Source: Priestia iocasae (lineage in GTDB: Bacteria > Bacillota > Bacilli > Bacillales > Bacillaceae_H). From it: 35,778 nucleotides of DNA. Shown one piece after another: positions 26,431-35,105 of the stretch. The stretch covers positions 1 to 35,778 of the forward strand of contig NZ_JAFBFC010000012.1 of the NCBI RefSeq assembly GCF_016909075.1, read 5' to 3'. How positions within the stretch are numbered: position 1 is the stretch's first letter; each line of letters opens with the position of its first letter. A model generated the notes under the pieces. The model did no database searches, was not told the DNA's origin, and saw only the letters and a list, made by a program, of their open reading frames with translations. The position numbers and the translations under genes are program-made.

Positions 26431-27270
26431 ATGAATAGCGAGTTAATGACTTATATAAAAAATAACAAGGCGGAAATATTTGAGCATTGGTTAGAATTGA
26501 TGAAGAATACAGAAACAGAGAGGATTCAAAGTATCGTATCTGAGAGTGTTTATGTTAAAGTTAGTTCAGACTTTGTTGAAACTATTTTAGCCAACCCTGT
26601 TATAGATAAAGATAGCTTTATAGAGAGACTAGATGATGTTATCCAACGAGTTGTCAGACTTGGATGGCCGTTAACGTATTTGACTCAAGGTGTTCGTCAA
26701 ATTGGACAGGTTGTATTTGAAGGATATATGGGCGCCCCTTCTAGTGTGGGGAAGGTAGAAACGAAATTACTTTATGAGTTTGATGAGTGGTTAGGACCTA
26801 TTTATAACGAAATAGTTGAAAAGTATTCAAATTCATGGGAGCACACGATTATGCTTCAAAGAGTAGCGTTGCAGGAACTATCTGCGCCGCTTATTCCGGT
26901 CTTTGATAAGATTACTGTCATGCCTTTAGTTGGAACGATTGATACAGAACGTGCTAAGCAAATTATGGAGAACTTGCTACAAGGTGTGGTAAAGCATCGC
27001 TCTGAAGTAGTATTAATTGATATCACAGGTGTACCAGTTGTCGATACAATGGTAGCCCATCATATTATTCAAGCTGCTGAGGCGGTTCGATTAGTAGGAG
27101 CAAAATGCTTACTTGTAGGAATTCGACCAGAAATTGCACAAACAATTGTGAACTTAGGGATTGATCTCAATCAAATTATTACGAAAAACTCGTTAAAAAA
27201 AGGAATTGAGAAGGCACTTGAGATTACAAACCGTAAAATTGTACATGTAGAATCGGAGGAATCACTGTGA
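26431..27270 (+). CDS. rsbRA: stressosome protein RsbRA
   Basis: Sensor subunit of the cytoplasmic stressosome, 279 residues. The N-terminal half is a non-haem globin fold thought to sense stress. The C-terminal STAS domain (about 155-270) carries T172 in [12 protein letters not shown] and T206 in [12 protein letters not shown], equivalents of the two threonines that RsbT phosphorylates in B. subtilis. The sensor half is much less conserved than the STAS half. First gene of the operon. It overlaps rsbS by 4 bases. Confidence 0.94.
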   Translation: MNSELMTYIKNNKAEIFEHWLELMKNTETERIQSIVSESVYVKVSSDFVETILANPVIDKDSFIERLDDVIQRVVRLGWPLTYLTQGVRQIGQVVFEGYMGAPSSVGKVETKLLYEFDEWLGPIYNEIVEKYSNSWEHTIMLQRVALQELSAPLIPVFDKITVMPLVGTIDTERAKQIMENLLQGVVKHRSEVVLIDITGVPVVDTMVAHHIIQAAEAVRLVGAKCLLVGIRPEIAQTIVNLGIDLNQIITKNSLKKGIEKALEITNRKIVHVESEESL

Positions 27271-27623
27271 GGATACCAATTTTAAAATTATATGATTATT
27301 TACTAGTATCAATTCAGTGGGAATTAGATGATCAAACAGCTATTCAGTTTCAAGAAGACTTATTAAATAAGATTCATCAAACAGGAGCAAAAGGTGTTGT
27401 CATTGACTTAACATCAATTGATATGATTGATTCTTTTATTGCCAAAGTATTAGGTGATGTGGTAAGTATGTCCAACTTAATGGGAGCAAAAGTTGTCTTA
27501 ACAGGTATACAACCAGCAGTTGCCATTACATTAGTTGAATTAGGTATTGGATTAAATGATGTTCTAACTGCACTGGACTTGGAAAAAGGGCTAGAAAAAC
27601 TCCAATCGGAATTGGGGGAGTAG
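27267..27623 (+). CDS. rsbS: stressosome antagonist RsbS
   Basis: A 118-residue STAS protein that with RsbR forms the stressosome and holds RsbT inactive. The phospho-acceptor is S56 in [17 protein letters not shown], equivalent to S59 in B. subtilis. GTG start within the rsbRA stop (GTGA). Confidence 0.95.
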   Translation: MRIPILKLYDYLLVSIQWELDDQTAIQFQEDLLNKIHQTGAKGVVIDLTSIDMIDSFIAKVLGDVVSMSNLMGAKVVLTGIQPAVAITLVELGIGLNDVLTALDLEKGLEKLQSELGE

Positions 27624-27626
27624 CAG

Positions 27627-28028
27627 ATGGAATTCCAATCCTGTGTAAAGATTGTAACGGAATGGGACATTGTAGCGGCGCGACAGCTAGGTAGAAATGT
27701 CTCTAAGGAGCTTGGATTCGGTACGGTTGATCAGGCTCGTATTACAACCGCTATCTCTGAACTAGCACGAAACATTTATTTATACGCTGGTAAAGGAGAA
27801 ATTTGTATTGAGAAATTACATCGTGTAGGAAAAAGAGGACTTATTGTAATTGCTTCTGATAAAGGGCCAGGGATTTCGGACATTCGTAAAGTCATGGAAG
27901 ATGGCTATTCAACATCAGGTGGATTAGGTGCGGGTCTTCCAGGGGTTAAGCGTTTAATGGATGAGTTTGATATTGAATCTACTGTGGGAGAGGGTACTGA
28001 AATCAAAGCGATTAAATGGCTCCGCTAG
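27627..28028 (+). CDS. rsbT: serine/threonine kinase RsbT
   Basis: A 133-residue GHKL-type kinase. Under stress it phosphorylates RsbR and RsbS, leaves the stressosome and activates RsbU. ATP-site motifs: ISELARNIYLYA (N box), SDKGPGISD, and GLGAGLPGVKRLMDEF. Starts 3 bases after rsbS. Confidence 0.95.
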   Translation: MEFQSCVKIVTEWDIVAARQLGRNVSKELGFGTVDQARITTAISELARNIYLYAGKGEICIEKLHRVGKRGLIVIASDKGPGISDIRKVMEDGYSTSGGLGAGLPGVKRLMDEFDIESTVGEGTEIKAIKWLR

Positions 28029-28041
28029 GAGGAAGTAGACT

Positions 28042-29052
28042 ATGGATTTTCAGAGAGAGATGAAAGAATTATACAAGGATATTTTGGCGAACTATATTCA
28101 AACACAAAATGAGCAAATTTTGTATCAAGGTCAAAAACTTAGTCGGAAATCTCTTGAAAATGAAATATCGCCAGAAGATATTGTAAGTATTCATAAAGAA
28201 GTCATTGAAGAAATCTATCCAACTATTCCAGAAAAGGTTCTTCATTCAATGGACTTTTTACTTGAGGTCATGATTAGCTATGGCTTAGCTTATCGAGAGC
28301 ATCAGAATTTAAAAAACAGACAGCGCCAATTAAAATCAGAAATAGATGTAGCAGCAAATGTACAGCAGAATTTGTTAAATACACATATTCCAAATATCCC
28401 TTCTTTAGATATTGGGGCCATCAGTGTTCCAGCTAATCAAATGAATGGTGATTACCATCATTTTGTAAAAGATGAGAATGGAATGATTAGCATTGCTGTT
28501 GCAGATGTTATTGGAAAAGGAATTCCAGCTGCTATGTGTATGTCTATGATCAAGTATGCAATGGATAGCTTACCAGAATCTCGTAAAAATCCAAGCTATG
28601 TATTAGAGAACCTAAACACAATTGTTGAGCAAAACGTGGATCCAAGTATGTTTATTACGATGTTTTATGGAAGTTATAATCCAGTAGAGGATGCATTTAT
28701 ATATGCTTCGGCTGGTCATGAACCGGGATTTTACTATAGTGCATCGGAAGATCAATTTTATGATTTAGAAGCAAAAGGACTAGTATTAGGGGTAGATCGT
28801 TATACTAAGTATTCCCAATACGAAAAGCACTTACAAACAGGTGATATGATTGTCCTTTTAACAGATGGAGTGACGGAGTGTAGACGAGAAGGTGAGTTTA
28901 TTGAAAGATTGGACATTATAAACTTAATTAGGTCATATATGCACTTATCTTCTCAACAAATGGTCGACTCTGTTTATAAAGAGTTAGAAAAACTCCAAGG
29001 TTTCCAATTAAGGGATGATTTTACACTTATTATTTTAAAGCGATTAGTTTAA
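28042..29052 (+). CDS. rsbU: PP2C phosphatase RsbU
   Basis: A 336-residue phosphatase that frees RsbV by removing its phosphate. The N-terminal helical part (1-110) binds RsbT. The catalytic PPM domain (about 120-335) has GDYHHFV, ADVIGKGIPAAM and LLTDGVTE, which carry the metal-binding aspartates. Its last codon and stop form the -35 box of the sigma-B promoter for rsbV. Confidence 0.95.
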   Translation: MDFQREMKELYKDILANYIQTQNEQILYQGQKLSRKSLENEISPEDIVSIHKEVIEEIYPTIPEKVLHSMDFLLEVMISYGLAYREHQNLKNRQRQLKSEIDVAANVQQNLLNTHIPNIPSLDIGAISVPANQMNGDYHHFVKDENGMISIAVADVIGKGIPAAMCMSMIKYAMDSLPESRKNPSYVLENLNTIVEQNVDPSMFITMFYGSYNPVEDAFIYASAGHEPGFYYSASEDQFYDLEAKGLVLGVDRYTKYSQYEKHLQTGDMIVLLTDGVTECRREGEFIERLDIINLIRSYMHLSSQQMVDSVYKELEKLQGFQLRDDFTLIILKRLV

Positions 29053-29071
29053 ATAGTAGTTGTAAGGGTAT
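29047..29071 (+). promoter_or_regulatory. sigma-B promoter of rsbV-rsbW-sigB-rsbX
   Basis: GTTTAA (29047-29052), 13 bases, GGGTAT (29066-29071). This is a full match to the known sigma-B consensus and gives positive feedback on the second half of the operon. Confidence 0.92.
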
Positions 29072-29109
29072 GTAGACAATAGTAAAAGAATATAGGGGGA
29101 TCTAGATCA

Positions 29110-29442
29110 ATGAATTTGACGATTGATGTAAAAGAGAATGGCCAAGAGTATCAAATTACATTGGCTGGTGAAATAGATGCATATACGGCTCCAAATTTGA
29201 AGGAGAAATTTATTGAAATAGCAGAAGTGAAAAATGCATACATTACAGTTGATTTAACAAATGTTTCATATATGGATAGTACAGGCCTTGGCGTATTTAT
29301 TGCATTATTAAAAGCAATTAAGAAAACAGAAGGTACCCTAAAATTCGTTGGTGTATCTGAGCGCTTAAAACGTCTATTTGATATTACGGGATTAACAGAC
29401 ATTCTAAATGTAAATTCTCAAGTAGAGGGTGGCGTAAAATGA
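29110..29442 (+). CDS. rsbV: anti-anti-sigma factor RsbV
   Basis: A 110-residue STAS protein. In its unphosphorylated form it takes RsbW away from sigma-B. The phospho-acceptor is S57 in SYMDSTGLGVF. GGGGGA precedes the ATG; the stop overlaps rsbW by 4 bases. Confidence 0.96.
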   Translation: MNLTIDVKENGQEYQITLAGEIDAYTAPNLKEKFIEIAEVKNAYITVDLTNVSYMDSTGLGVFIALLKAIKKTEGTLKFVGVSERLKRLFDITGLTDILNVNSQVEGGVK

Positions 29443-29924
29443 AACAACCTTATGACTTCGTTGAAATGAAAATTCCTGCTAAGCCAGATTATGTAGCAAT
29501 CATAAGGCTTACATTGTCTGGTGTTGCTAACCGAATGGGCTTCTCTTATGATGAGATTGAAGATATGAAAATCGCAATTAGTGAAGCCTGTACGAATGCT
29601 GTACAACATGCTTATAAAGAAGAGGAAACGGGCGAAGTAACAGTAGGCTTTGGGTTATTCGATGATCGGTTAGAGGTTATGGTGGTAGATAAAGGTGAGA
29701 GTTTTGATCTTGAAAAGTTAAAACGAGAAATTGGCCCGTATGAGACATCAAAAGAAGTAGAATTTTTACCAGAAGGTGGCCTTGGCCTCTATTTAATTAG
29801 CACATTAATGGATGATGTGAAAATGGCTAATTCGCAAGGTGTAACAGTTATGATGACAAAGTATTTGCAAAGAGAGCAGGTGGAGAGTGATGAAAACCCA
29901 GTCTCAACCTATGAAGTTAACTAA
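29439..29924 (+). CDS. rsbW: anti-sigma-B factor and kinase RsbW
   Basis: A 161-residue GHKL kinase that holds sigma-B inactive and phosphorylates RsbV. Motifs: AISEACTNAVQHAYK (N box), VVDKGESFD, and EGGLGLYLISTLMDDV. Overlaps both neighbours (4 and 35 bases), which couples the translation of inhibitor and sigma factor. Confidence 0.95.
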   Translation: MKQPYDFVEMKIPAKPDYVAIIRLTLSGVANRMGFSYDEIEDMKIAISEACTNAVQHAYKEEETGEVTVGFGLFDDRLEVMVVDKGESFDLEKLKREIGPYETSKEVEFLPEGGLGLYLISTLMDDVKMANSQGVTVMMTKYLQREQVESDENPVSTYEVN

Positions 29925-30684
29925 AGAAGAGGTTGAGCAGCTCATAGCTCGTTATCAACAGTCTCAAGATGAGCATGCTCAGAGTCAACTTGTTATACAC
30001 TATAAAAATCTTGTAGAATCAATTGCGCGTCGTTATTCAAAAGGACGAGACTTGCATGAAGATATCGCTCAAGTAGGAATGTTAGGTTTATTAGGGGCTA
30101 TTAGAAGATATGATCCTTCTTTTGGACGTACATTTGAATCGTTTGCTGTTCCAACAATTATTGGAGAGATTAAACGATTTTTACGTGATAAGACTTGGAG
30201 TGTTCATGTTCCTCGTCGAATTAAGGAATTAGGTCCGAAAATTAAAGCTGCAGTAGAAGAATTAACGACTAGTTTACAACGTTCTCCTCAAGTAAAGGAG
30301 ATTGCCGCTTATTTAGAAGTGACTGAAGAAGAAGTGTTAGAGACAATGGAAATGGGGCAAAGTTATCAAGCTCTTTCCGTTGATCACTCTATTGAAGCAG
30401 ATTCAGATGGTGGTACAGTAACGATTCTTGACTTAGTTGGAGAAAAAGAACAAGGGTATGAAAAAACTGATCAACGACTGGTGCTTGAGAAAATTCTTCA
30501 TGTGTTAAACGAACGTGAGAAAGAAATTATTCGTTGCACATTTATTGAGAACTTAAGCCAAAAGGATACGGGTGAAAAGTTAGGCATCTCTCAAATGCAT
30601 GTATCTCGACTGCAAAGAAGAGCCTTAGAAAAACTGCGAAATGCTGCTAGAGCAGATTCTGATCATATGGAGTGCAAGGTTTGA
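29890..30684 (+). CDS. sigB: general stress sigma factor SigB
   Basis: The 264-residue alternative sigma factor for the general stress regulon. Region 2 has GLLGAIRRYDPSFGRTFESFA and KRFLRDKTWSVHVPRRIKEL; region 4 has LNEREKEIIRCTFIENLSQKDTGEKLGISQMHVSRLQRRALEKL. I chose ATG 29890 with AGGTGG upstream; GTG 29887 is in frame and would add one residue. It begins inside rsbW. Confidence 0.96.
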   Translation: MKTQSQPMKLTKEEVEQLIARYQQSQDEHAQSQLVIHYKNLVESIARRYSKGRDLHEDIAQVGMLGLLGAIRRYDPSFGRTFESFAVPTIIGEIKRFLRDKTWSVHVPRRIKELGPKIKAAVEELTTSLQRSPQVKEIAAYLEVTEEEVLETMEMGQSYQALSVDHSIEADSDGGTVTILDLVGEKEQGYEKTDQRLVLEKILHVLNEREKEIIRCTFIENLSQKDTGEKLGISQMHVSRLQRRALEKLRNAARADSDHMECKV

Positions 30685-31283
30685 CTGCCCAGCATGAGAG
30701 CAACCTTGTAGAGGTTGAAGTATATCAAGTCGCAAAAAAGGGTAATCACCATTGTGGAGATAGTTACTTTGTGAAAGAAACAGATGAATACTTTTTATGT
30801 GTAATGGCAGATGGATTGGGAAGTGGAGAGCATGCAATGAAAGCATCATCTGCTATAACAGATGTAGTTTCTCTATATCCACATGAAGATGTAGAAGAGT
30901 TGATGGTGAAGTGTAATGAAGCTACAAAAAATACGCGTGGTGCAGCCGTCGCCATCCTGAAGTTTTATAAAAAGACATTTCAATTTGTTTATAGCAATAT
31001 CGGTAACATTCGTTTCTATCTTTACTCTCCTGGTGGGAAATTGACATACCCTTTACCGATAAAAGGATTTTTATCTGGAAGAGCGCAGCGCTTTCGCACT
31101 CAAATGTTCTCCTTTGAACCCGAATCTCGCTTTTTAATTCATACAGATGGTTTGAATTTAAGAGAAATTAAATCAGTTTTTTCAAAAACAACAAAAATCC
31201 AACAAATGTCAACGGAACTTCAAAGTAAAATTGATTCAAACAGCGACGATATTACGTATGTAATTGGCCATATAACAGGATAA
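30681..31283 (+). CDS. rsbX: PP2C phosphatase RsbX
   Basis: A 200-residue phosphatase that resets the stressosome by removing phosphate from RsbS and RsbR. Metal-binding motifs: GDSYFV, VMADGLGSG and IHTDGLN. I chose TTG 30681, which overlaps the sigB stop (TTGA) and has GGAG eight bases upstream; GTG 30672 is in frame but inside that site. RsbX is markedly less conserved than the rest of the operon. Confidence 0.9.
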   Translation: MTAQHESNLVEVEVYQVAKKGNHHCGDSYFVKETDEYFLCVMADGLGSGEHAMKASSAITDVVSLYPHEDVEELMVKCNEATKNTRGAAVAILKFYKKTFQFVYSNIGNIRFYLYSPGGKLTYPLPIKGFLSGRAQRFRTQMFSFEPESRFLIHTDGLNLREIKSVFSKTTKIQQMSTELQSKIDSNSDDITYVIGHITG

Positions 31284-31295
31284 CTTTTCTTTGCT

Positions 31296-31326
31296 AACTC
31301 ACATGTGCTATCGCATGTGAGTTTTG
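31296..31326 (+). terminator. sigB operon terminator
   Basis: AACTCACATG pairs with CATGTGAGTT around eight bases, then TTGTT. Confidence 0.75.
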
Positions 31327-31337
31327 TTACAATTAAG

Positions 31338-31349
31338 AGAAACGTTTCT
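31338..31349. promoter_or_regulatory. palindrome before the tex ribosome site
   Basis: AGAAACGTTTCT, a perfect 12-bp palindrome, flanked by AATTAAG and CTTAATT which are also complementary. It lies 5 bases before GGGAGGAGG. A candidate operator or hairpin; it does not match a CcpA site well. Confidence 0.4.
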
Positions 31350-31370
31350 TAATTGGGAGGAGGAGTTGAA

Positions 31371-33545
31371 TTGACGACATTTATACAGACAGAAGACTCG
31401 ATTATTAGAAAGGTGTCTTCTGAGCTAAATATTTCGTACAAGCAAGTGCAAAGCGTTATCTCATTAATAGAAGAAGGAAACACAGTCCCTTTTATTGCTA
31501 GATATCGAAAAGAAAAAACAGGTGCACTTGATGAAGTGCAGATACGCCATATCTTAGACTCCTGGACTTACTTAGTGAATCTACATACACGTAGAGAAGA
31601 AATCGTACGTTTAATTGATGAACAAGGAAAGTTAACCGAAGAACTAATTGTTCAAATAAAACAAGCAACAAAACTTCAAGAGCTTGAAGATGTTTATCGA
31701 CCATTCAAGCAAAAACGTCGAACAAGAGCAACAATAGCCAAGGAAAAAGGATTAGAACCACTTGCTCAATGGATGATGACATTTCCGTTAGACTCTATAC
31801 ATAGTAAGGCTGAAGAATATCTTTCATCAGAGCATGAGATTGAAACTAAAGATGATGCAATAAGCGGTGCAATGGATATTATTGCAGAACAAGTATCTGA
31901 TAACCCAACGTATCGTCAGTGGATTCGAACAAAGACATTTAAGCATGGTCTTATTCAATCATCTGTAAAAGATGAGCAGAAAGATGAAAAGAAAGTATAT
32001 GAAATGTACTATGAATATAGTGAAGCTACTTCTCGTATTGTGCCACATAGAACTTTAGCGATGAATCGAGGAGAAAAAGACGGAATATTAAAAGTGACCA
32101 TTCAAGCTCCTTTTGAACAAATTATAGAGTATTTATGTAAGCAAGTTATTGTGAAGCATAATTCAAGTGTTATAGATTATGTAAAAGAAGCTATTGAGGA
32201 TGGATACAAGCGATTAATAGAGCCGTCTATTGAACGAGAAATTCGAAAAGAGCTAACAGAAAAAGCAGAAGAGAGAGCCATTCACATTTTTTCTGAAAAT
32301 CTTCGTAAGCTTTTGTTGCAGCCTCCATTAAAAGGGAAGGTTGTACTAGGGGTAGATCCAGCTTATCGAACAGGCTGTAAACTCGTTGTAGTAGATGAAA
32401 CAGGTAAAGTATTAAAAATTGATGTTATTTACCCACACCCGCCAGTTAACAAGAGGACGGAAGCTGAACAAAAGTTATTAAATATGCTTAATCAATTTGA
32501 TGTTGAAATGATTGCGATAGGAAATGGGACTGCTTCTCGTGAAACAGAACAATTTATTGCGGACTTATTGAAAACGTTAGATCGTAATATCTATTATTTA
32601 ATTGTTAATGAAGCGGGAGCTAGTGTTTATTCTGCCTCAGAGATTGCGCGCGAGGAATTTCCACATTTACAAGTAGAAGAACGAAGCGCGGTGTCTATTG
32701 CAAGACGCCTTCAAGATCCATTAGCAGAATTAGTCAAAATTGATCCGAAGTCAGTAGGAGTTGGACAATATCAGCATGATGTATCTCAAAGACAATTAAA
32801 TGATTCATTATCTTTTGTTGTAGAGACTGTTGTAAACCAAGTAGGAGTAAATGTGAACACAGCATCGGCTTCATTGTTGCAATATGTGGCAGGGTTGAAT
32901 AAAACAGTTGCTCAAAATATGGTGAGGTACCGAGAAGAAAACGGGAAATTCACAAATCGAAAAGAATTAAAGAAAATCCCTAGATTAGGGGCAAAAACAT
33001 ATGAGCAGTGTATTGGGTTTTTACGTATTGTAGAAGGAAATGAACCGCTTGATCAAACAAGTATTCACCCTGAAAACTACAAAAACGTAGAACAGATGCT
33101 CACACAACTTGGATTTTCTAGTAAAGATTTAGGATCAAATGAGCTAAAAGAAAAGCTTGATGATAGTAACCTTAAGCATATTTCTGAGGAGTTAGGTATG
33201 GGTGAACTCACACTTCGAGATATTATAGATGCTCTCGTTCGTCCAGGCCGTGACCCGAGGGATGAGTTACCAAAACCGTTACTACGAACCGATGTTTTAA
33301 AGCTTGAAGATTTATCAAAAGGCATGCAGTTAGAGGGAACAGTTCGAAATGTTGTAGACTTCGGCGCTTTTGTAGATATAGGTGTAAAGCAAGATGGGCT
33401 TGTTCACATCTCGAAGTTAAGTGAGAAATACGTTAGTCGTCCATTAGATATCGTATCTGTAGGAGATCTTGTAACGGTTTGGATTGAAGACGTTAATATA
33501 GAAAAGGGTAGAGTGTCATTAACAATGCTCCGACCAGTAAACTGA
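31371..33545 (+). CDS. tex: Tex-family S1 RNA-binding protein
   Basis: A 724-residue nucleic-acid-binding protein of the Tex family (YdcI in B. subtilis), related to eukaryotic Spt6. Domains in order: N-terminal helical Tex part (1-310) with VPFIARYRKEKTGALDEVQ, a YqgF/RNase H-like domain (about 320-450; LGVDPAYRTGCKLVVVD), helix-hairpin-helix pair (about 485-560; NTASASLLQYVAGLNKTVAQ), and C-terminal S1 domain (about 645-720; GTVRNVVDFGAFVDIGVKQDGLVH). I chose TTG 31371 with GGGAGGAGG (31355-31363) upstream; the frame from 31353 begins in that site. Its exact role in transcription is not settled. Confidence 0.93.
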   Translation: MTTFIQTEDSIIRKVSSELNISYKQVQSVISLIEEGNTVPFIARYRKEKTGALDEVQIRHILDSWTYLVNLHTRREEIVRLIDEQGKLTEELIVQIKQATKLQELEDVYRPFKQKRRTRATIAKEKGLEPLAQWMMTFPLDSIHSKAEEYLSSEHEIETKDDAISGAMDIIAEQVSDNPTYRQWIRTKTFKHGLIQSSVKDEQKDEKKVYEMYYEYSEATSRIVPHRTLAMNRGEKDGILKVTIQAPFEQIIEYLCKQVIVKHNSSVIDYVKEAIEDGYKRLIEPSIEREIRKELTEKAEERAIHIFSENLRKLLLQPPLKGKVVLGVDPAYRTGCKLVVVDETGKVLKIDVIYPHPPVNKRTEAEQKLLNMLNQFDVEMIAIGNGTASRETEQFIADLLKTLDRNIYYLIVNEAGASVYSASEIAREEFPHLQVEERSAVSIARRLQDPLAELVKIDPKSVGVGQYQHDVSQRQLNDSLSFVVETVVNQVGVNVNTASASLLQYVAGLNKTVAQNMVRYREENGKFTNRKELKKIPRLGAKTYEQCIGFLRIVEGNEPLDQTSIHPENYKNVEQMLTQLGFSSKDLGSNELKEKLDDSNLKHISEELGMGELTLRDIIDALVRPGRDPRDELPKPLLRTDVLKLEDLSKGMQLEGTVRNVVDFGAFVDIGVKQDGLVHISKLSEKYVSRPLDIVSVGDLVTVWIEDVNIEKGRVSLTMLRPVN

Positions 33546-33547
33546 TC

Positions 33548-33575
33548 GCACTGCTCTTAGGAGCAGTGCTTTTTT
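33548..33575. terminator. tex terminator, overlapping the cmpA 3' end
   Basis: GCACTGCTC pairs perfectly with GAGCAGTGC around TTAG, then TTTTTT. The loop contains the cmpA stop codon (read on the minus strand) and the right arm encodes its last three residues. Confidence 0.9.
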
Positions 33576-33670
33576 CGATAAAAAAACCAGCATTGATTTA
33601 AAAGTTTAATTTGAGATCGATCTTTTTTATAGTAAGCACGTTGCATTTGCTTTTGTAGCCAAGTGGGCAT
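33557..33670 (-). CDS. cmpA: cortex morphogenetic protein CmpA
   Basis: A 37-residue protein that reads MPTWLQKQMQRAYYKKDRS followed by QIKLLNQCWFFYRKKHCS. This matches the known CmpA family, a sporulation checkpoint protein that in B. subtilis (37 residues) checks spore-coat assembly before cortex formation and is then destroyed with SpoIVA through ClpXP. It is convergent to tex. The last codons run through the tex terminator. An AAGGG/CCCTT hairpin (33672-33687) lies directly upstream of the ATG, with the only ribosome-site-like sequence in one arm. I could not identify a sigma-E promoter with confidence. Confidence 0.9.
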   Translation of the reverse strand: MPTWLQKQMQRAYYKKDRSQIKLLNQCWFFYRKKHCS

Positions 33671-33860
33671 TAAGGGCACCATCCCTTCTGAAAATCATGA
33701 AATGATATTGATTTTGTTTGAACAGTCCATTGTTCTAATAAAAAATAAGTGACAGTTTAGTGTAAAACAGTTGTAGTATAGAATATATGCAGTACGCCTG
33801 TACGTAGTGCTTTTAGAAAAGTGGTCGTTAAATCATTGCTAAGCTCAAAGGAAGGTTAAA

Positions 33861-34319
33861 ATGAACAACCAACAGTTGCAATTATTAGTAGAAGAAATTT
33901 CCTACTCTCTCTTCAAGAAGCCTTTCTCTCATCAGGCTTCTTTTAACAATCGTTTACGAACAACAGGAGGAAGGTACTTATTACACACTCATGATATTGA
34001 AATTAATCCTAAGTATTATGAAGAGCATGGACTTGAAGAGATTAAAGGTATTATTAAACATGAGCTTTGTCATTATCACCTTCATATAGAAGGAAAAGGA
34101 TATAAGCATGGGGATAAAGATTTTAAGGCAGTAATGACAAAGGTTGGTGCACCAAGGTTTTGTAAGACTTTGTCATCAAGTAAAAGAACTTCGATAAAAA
34201 AAGAACATGTGTATGAATGTGTACAATGTCGTCAAAGATATTGTAGAAGTAGGAGAGTAAATACAAGCAAATATGTTTGTGGGCGGTGTAAAGGTAGATT
34301 AGAAAAAGTATCAAAATGA
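33861..34319 (+). CDS. SprT-like zinc protein
   Basis: A 152-residue SprT-family protein, corresponding in place and type to ydcK of B. subtilis. The HExxH metal site is H67-E-L-C-H71 in IIKHELCHYHLH and a zinc ribbon is formed by C120, C123, C140 and C143. SprT-like domains are metalloproteases in some proteins (SPRTN); activity of the short bacterial forms is unproven. AAGGAAGG precedes the ATG. Last protein gene before the tRNA cluster. Confidence 0.88.
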   Translation: MNNQQLQLLVEEISYSLFKKPFSHQASFNNRLRTTGGRYLLHTHDIEINPKYYEEHGLEEIKGIIKHELCHYHLHIEGKGYKHGDKDFKAVMTKVGAPRFCKTLSSSKRTSIKKEHVYECVQCRQRYCRSRRVNTSKYVCGRCKGRLEKVSK

Positions 34320-34321
34320 TG

Positions 34322-34351
34322 TTGACTATGTCGTTTGGTGTATGCTATATT
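34322..34351 (+). promoter_or_regulatory. tRNA/rRNA-type promoter P1
   Basis: TTGACT (34322-34327), 18 bases, TATATT (34346-34351). It starts two bases after the SprT-like stop codon. A hairpin CCGTCGC-AAAA-GCGGTGG follows at 34360-34377, without a T-run. Confidence 0.55.
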
Positions 34352-34392
34352 AATAAAGCCGTCGCAAAAGCGGTGGGATTAAAAAAAGAATA

Positions 34393-34421
34393 TTGACAAG
34401 TTATTTGCAAAGTAGTATCAT
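34393..34421 (+). promoter_or_regulatory. tRNA/rRNA-type promoter P2
   Basis: A perfect TTGACA (34393-34398), 17 bases and TATCAT (34416-34421), about 70 bases after P1. The tandem layout is that of Bacillus rRNA operons. First tRNA starts 23 bases later. Confidence 0.8.
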
Positions 34422-34444
34422 AAAAAAAGTCTTATATAGAATAT

Positions 34445-34519
34445 TCCACAGTAGCTCAGTGGTAGAGCAATCGGCTGTTAACCGATCGGTCGTAGGTTCG
34501 AGTCCTACCTGTGGAGCCA
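34445..34519 (+). tRNA. tRNA-Asn (GTT)
   Basis: Same gene body as 106-180, including the six bases before it (ATTCCACAG context). CCA encoded. Confidence 0.97.
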
Positions 34520-34525
34520 TTATCT

Positions 34526-34616
34526 GGAGAAGTACTCAAGTGGCTGAAGAGGCGCCCCTGCTAAGGGTGTAGGTCGTGTAAGCGGCGCGAGGGTTCAAAT
34601 CCCTCCTTCTCCGCCA
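34526..34616 (+). tRNA. tRNA-Ser (GCT)
   Basis: A 91-base class II tRNA with long variable arm. Acceptor GGAGAAG pairs with CTTCTCC, anticodon GCT, G-CCA encoded. Confidence 0.96.
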
Positions 34617-34625
34617 TTCTATAAT

Positions 34626-34697
34626 GGCCCGTTGGTCAAGCGGTTAAGACACCGCCCTTTCACGGCGGTAACACGGGTTCGAATCCCGTACGGGTCA
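34626..34697 (+). tRNA. tRNA-Glu (TTC), CCA not encoded
   Basis: Same body as 185-256, but discriminator A34697 is followed by TACC, so CCA is not in the gene. Confidence 0.97.
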
Positions 34698-34749
34698 TAC
34701 CTTTTATTCATGTTTATTGACATGGATAATTTTTTTCTCAGAGAAATGT

Positions 34750-34825
34750 GGAGGATTAGCTCAGCTGGGAGAGCACCTGCCTTACAAGCAGGGGGTCGGC
34801 GGTTCGATCCCGTCATCCTCCACCA
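34750..34825 (+). tRNA. tRNA-Val (TAC)
   Basis: Same gene body as 268-343, CCA encoded. Confidence 0.97.
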
Positions 34826-34833
34826 TATAAGGT

Positions 34834-34909
34834 GGTCCCGTGGTGTAGTGGTTAACATGCCTGCCTGTCACGCAGGAGATCGCGGGTTCGAGTCCCGTCG
34901 GGACCGCCA
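34834..34909 (+). tRNA. tRNA-Asp (GTC)
   Basis: Acceptor GGTCCCG pairs with CGGGACC, anticodon GTC, G-CCA encoded. Confidence 0.97.
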
Positions 34910-34936
34910 TTCATTATATCTCTAATTTAACAATAT

Positions 34937-35011
34937 TGGGCTATAGCCAAGCGGTAAGGCAACGGACTTTGACTCCGTCATGCGTTGGTTCGAATCCAGC
35001 TAGCCCAGCCA
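34937..35011 (+). tRNA. tRNA-Gln (TTG)
   Basis: Same gene body as 606-680, CCA encoded. The Gln-Lys spacer here is six bases against five in the first cluster. Confidence 0.97.
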
Positions 35012-35017
35012 TTTTTA

Positions 35018-35093
35018 GAGCCATTAGCTCAGTTGGTAGAGCATCTGACTTTTAATCAGAGGGTCGAAGGTTCGAGTCCTTCATGGCTCACCA
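35018..35093 (+). tRNA. tRNA-Lys (TTT)
   Basis: Same body as 686-758, but this copy encodes CCA. Confidence 0.97.
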
Positions 35094-35105
35094 TTTTATT
35101 ATTTC

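Noticed and set aside
31338-31349. CcpA (cre) site before tex
   Set aside because: Only the centre CG and neighbouring bases fit; the outer TG and the near-terminal C are missing.
34360-34377. Terminator after the SprT-like gene
   Set aside because: The hairpin CCGTCGC-AAAA-GCGGTGG is followed by A residues, not T, and lies downstream of promoter P1.
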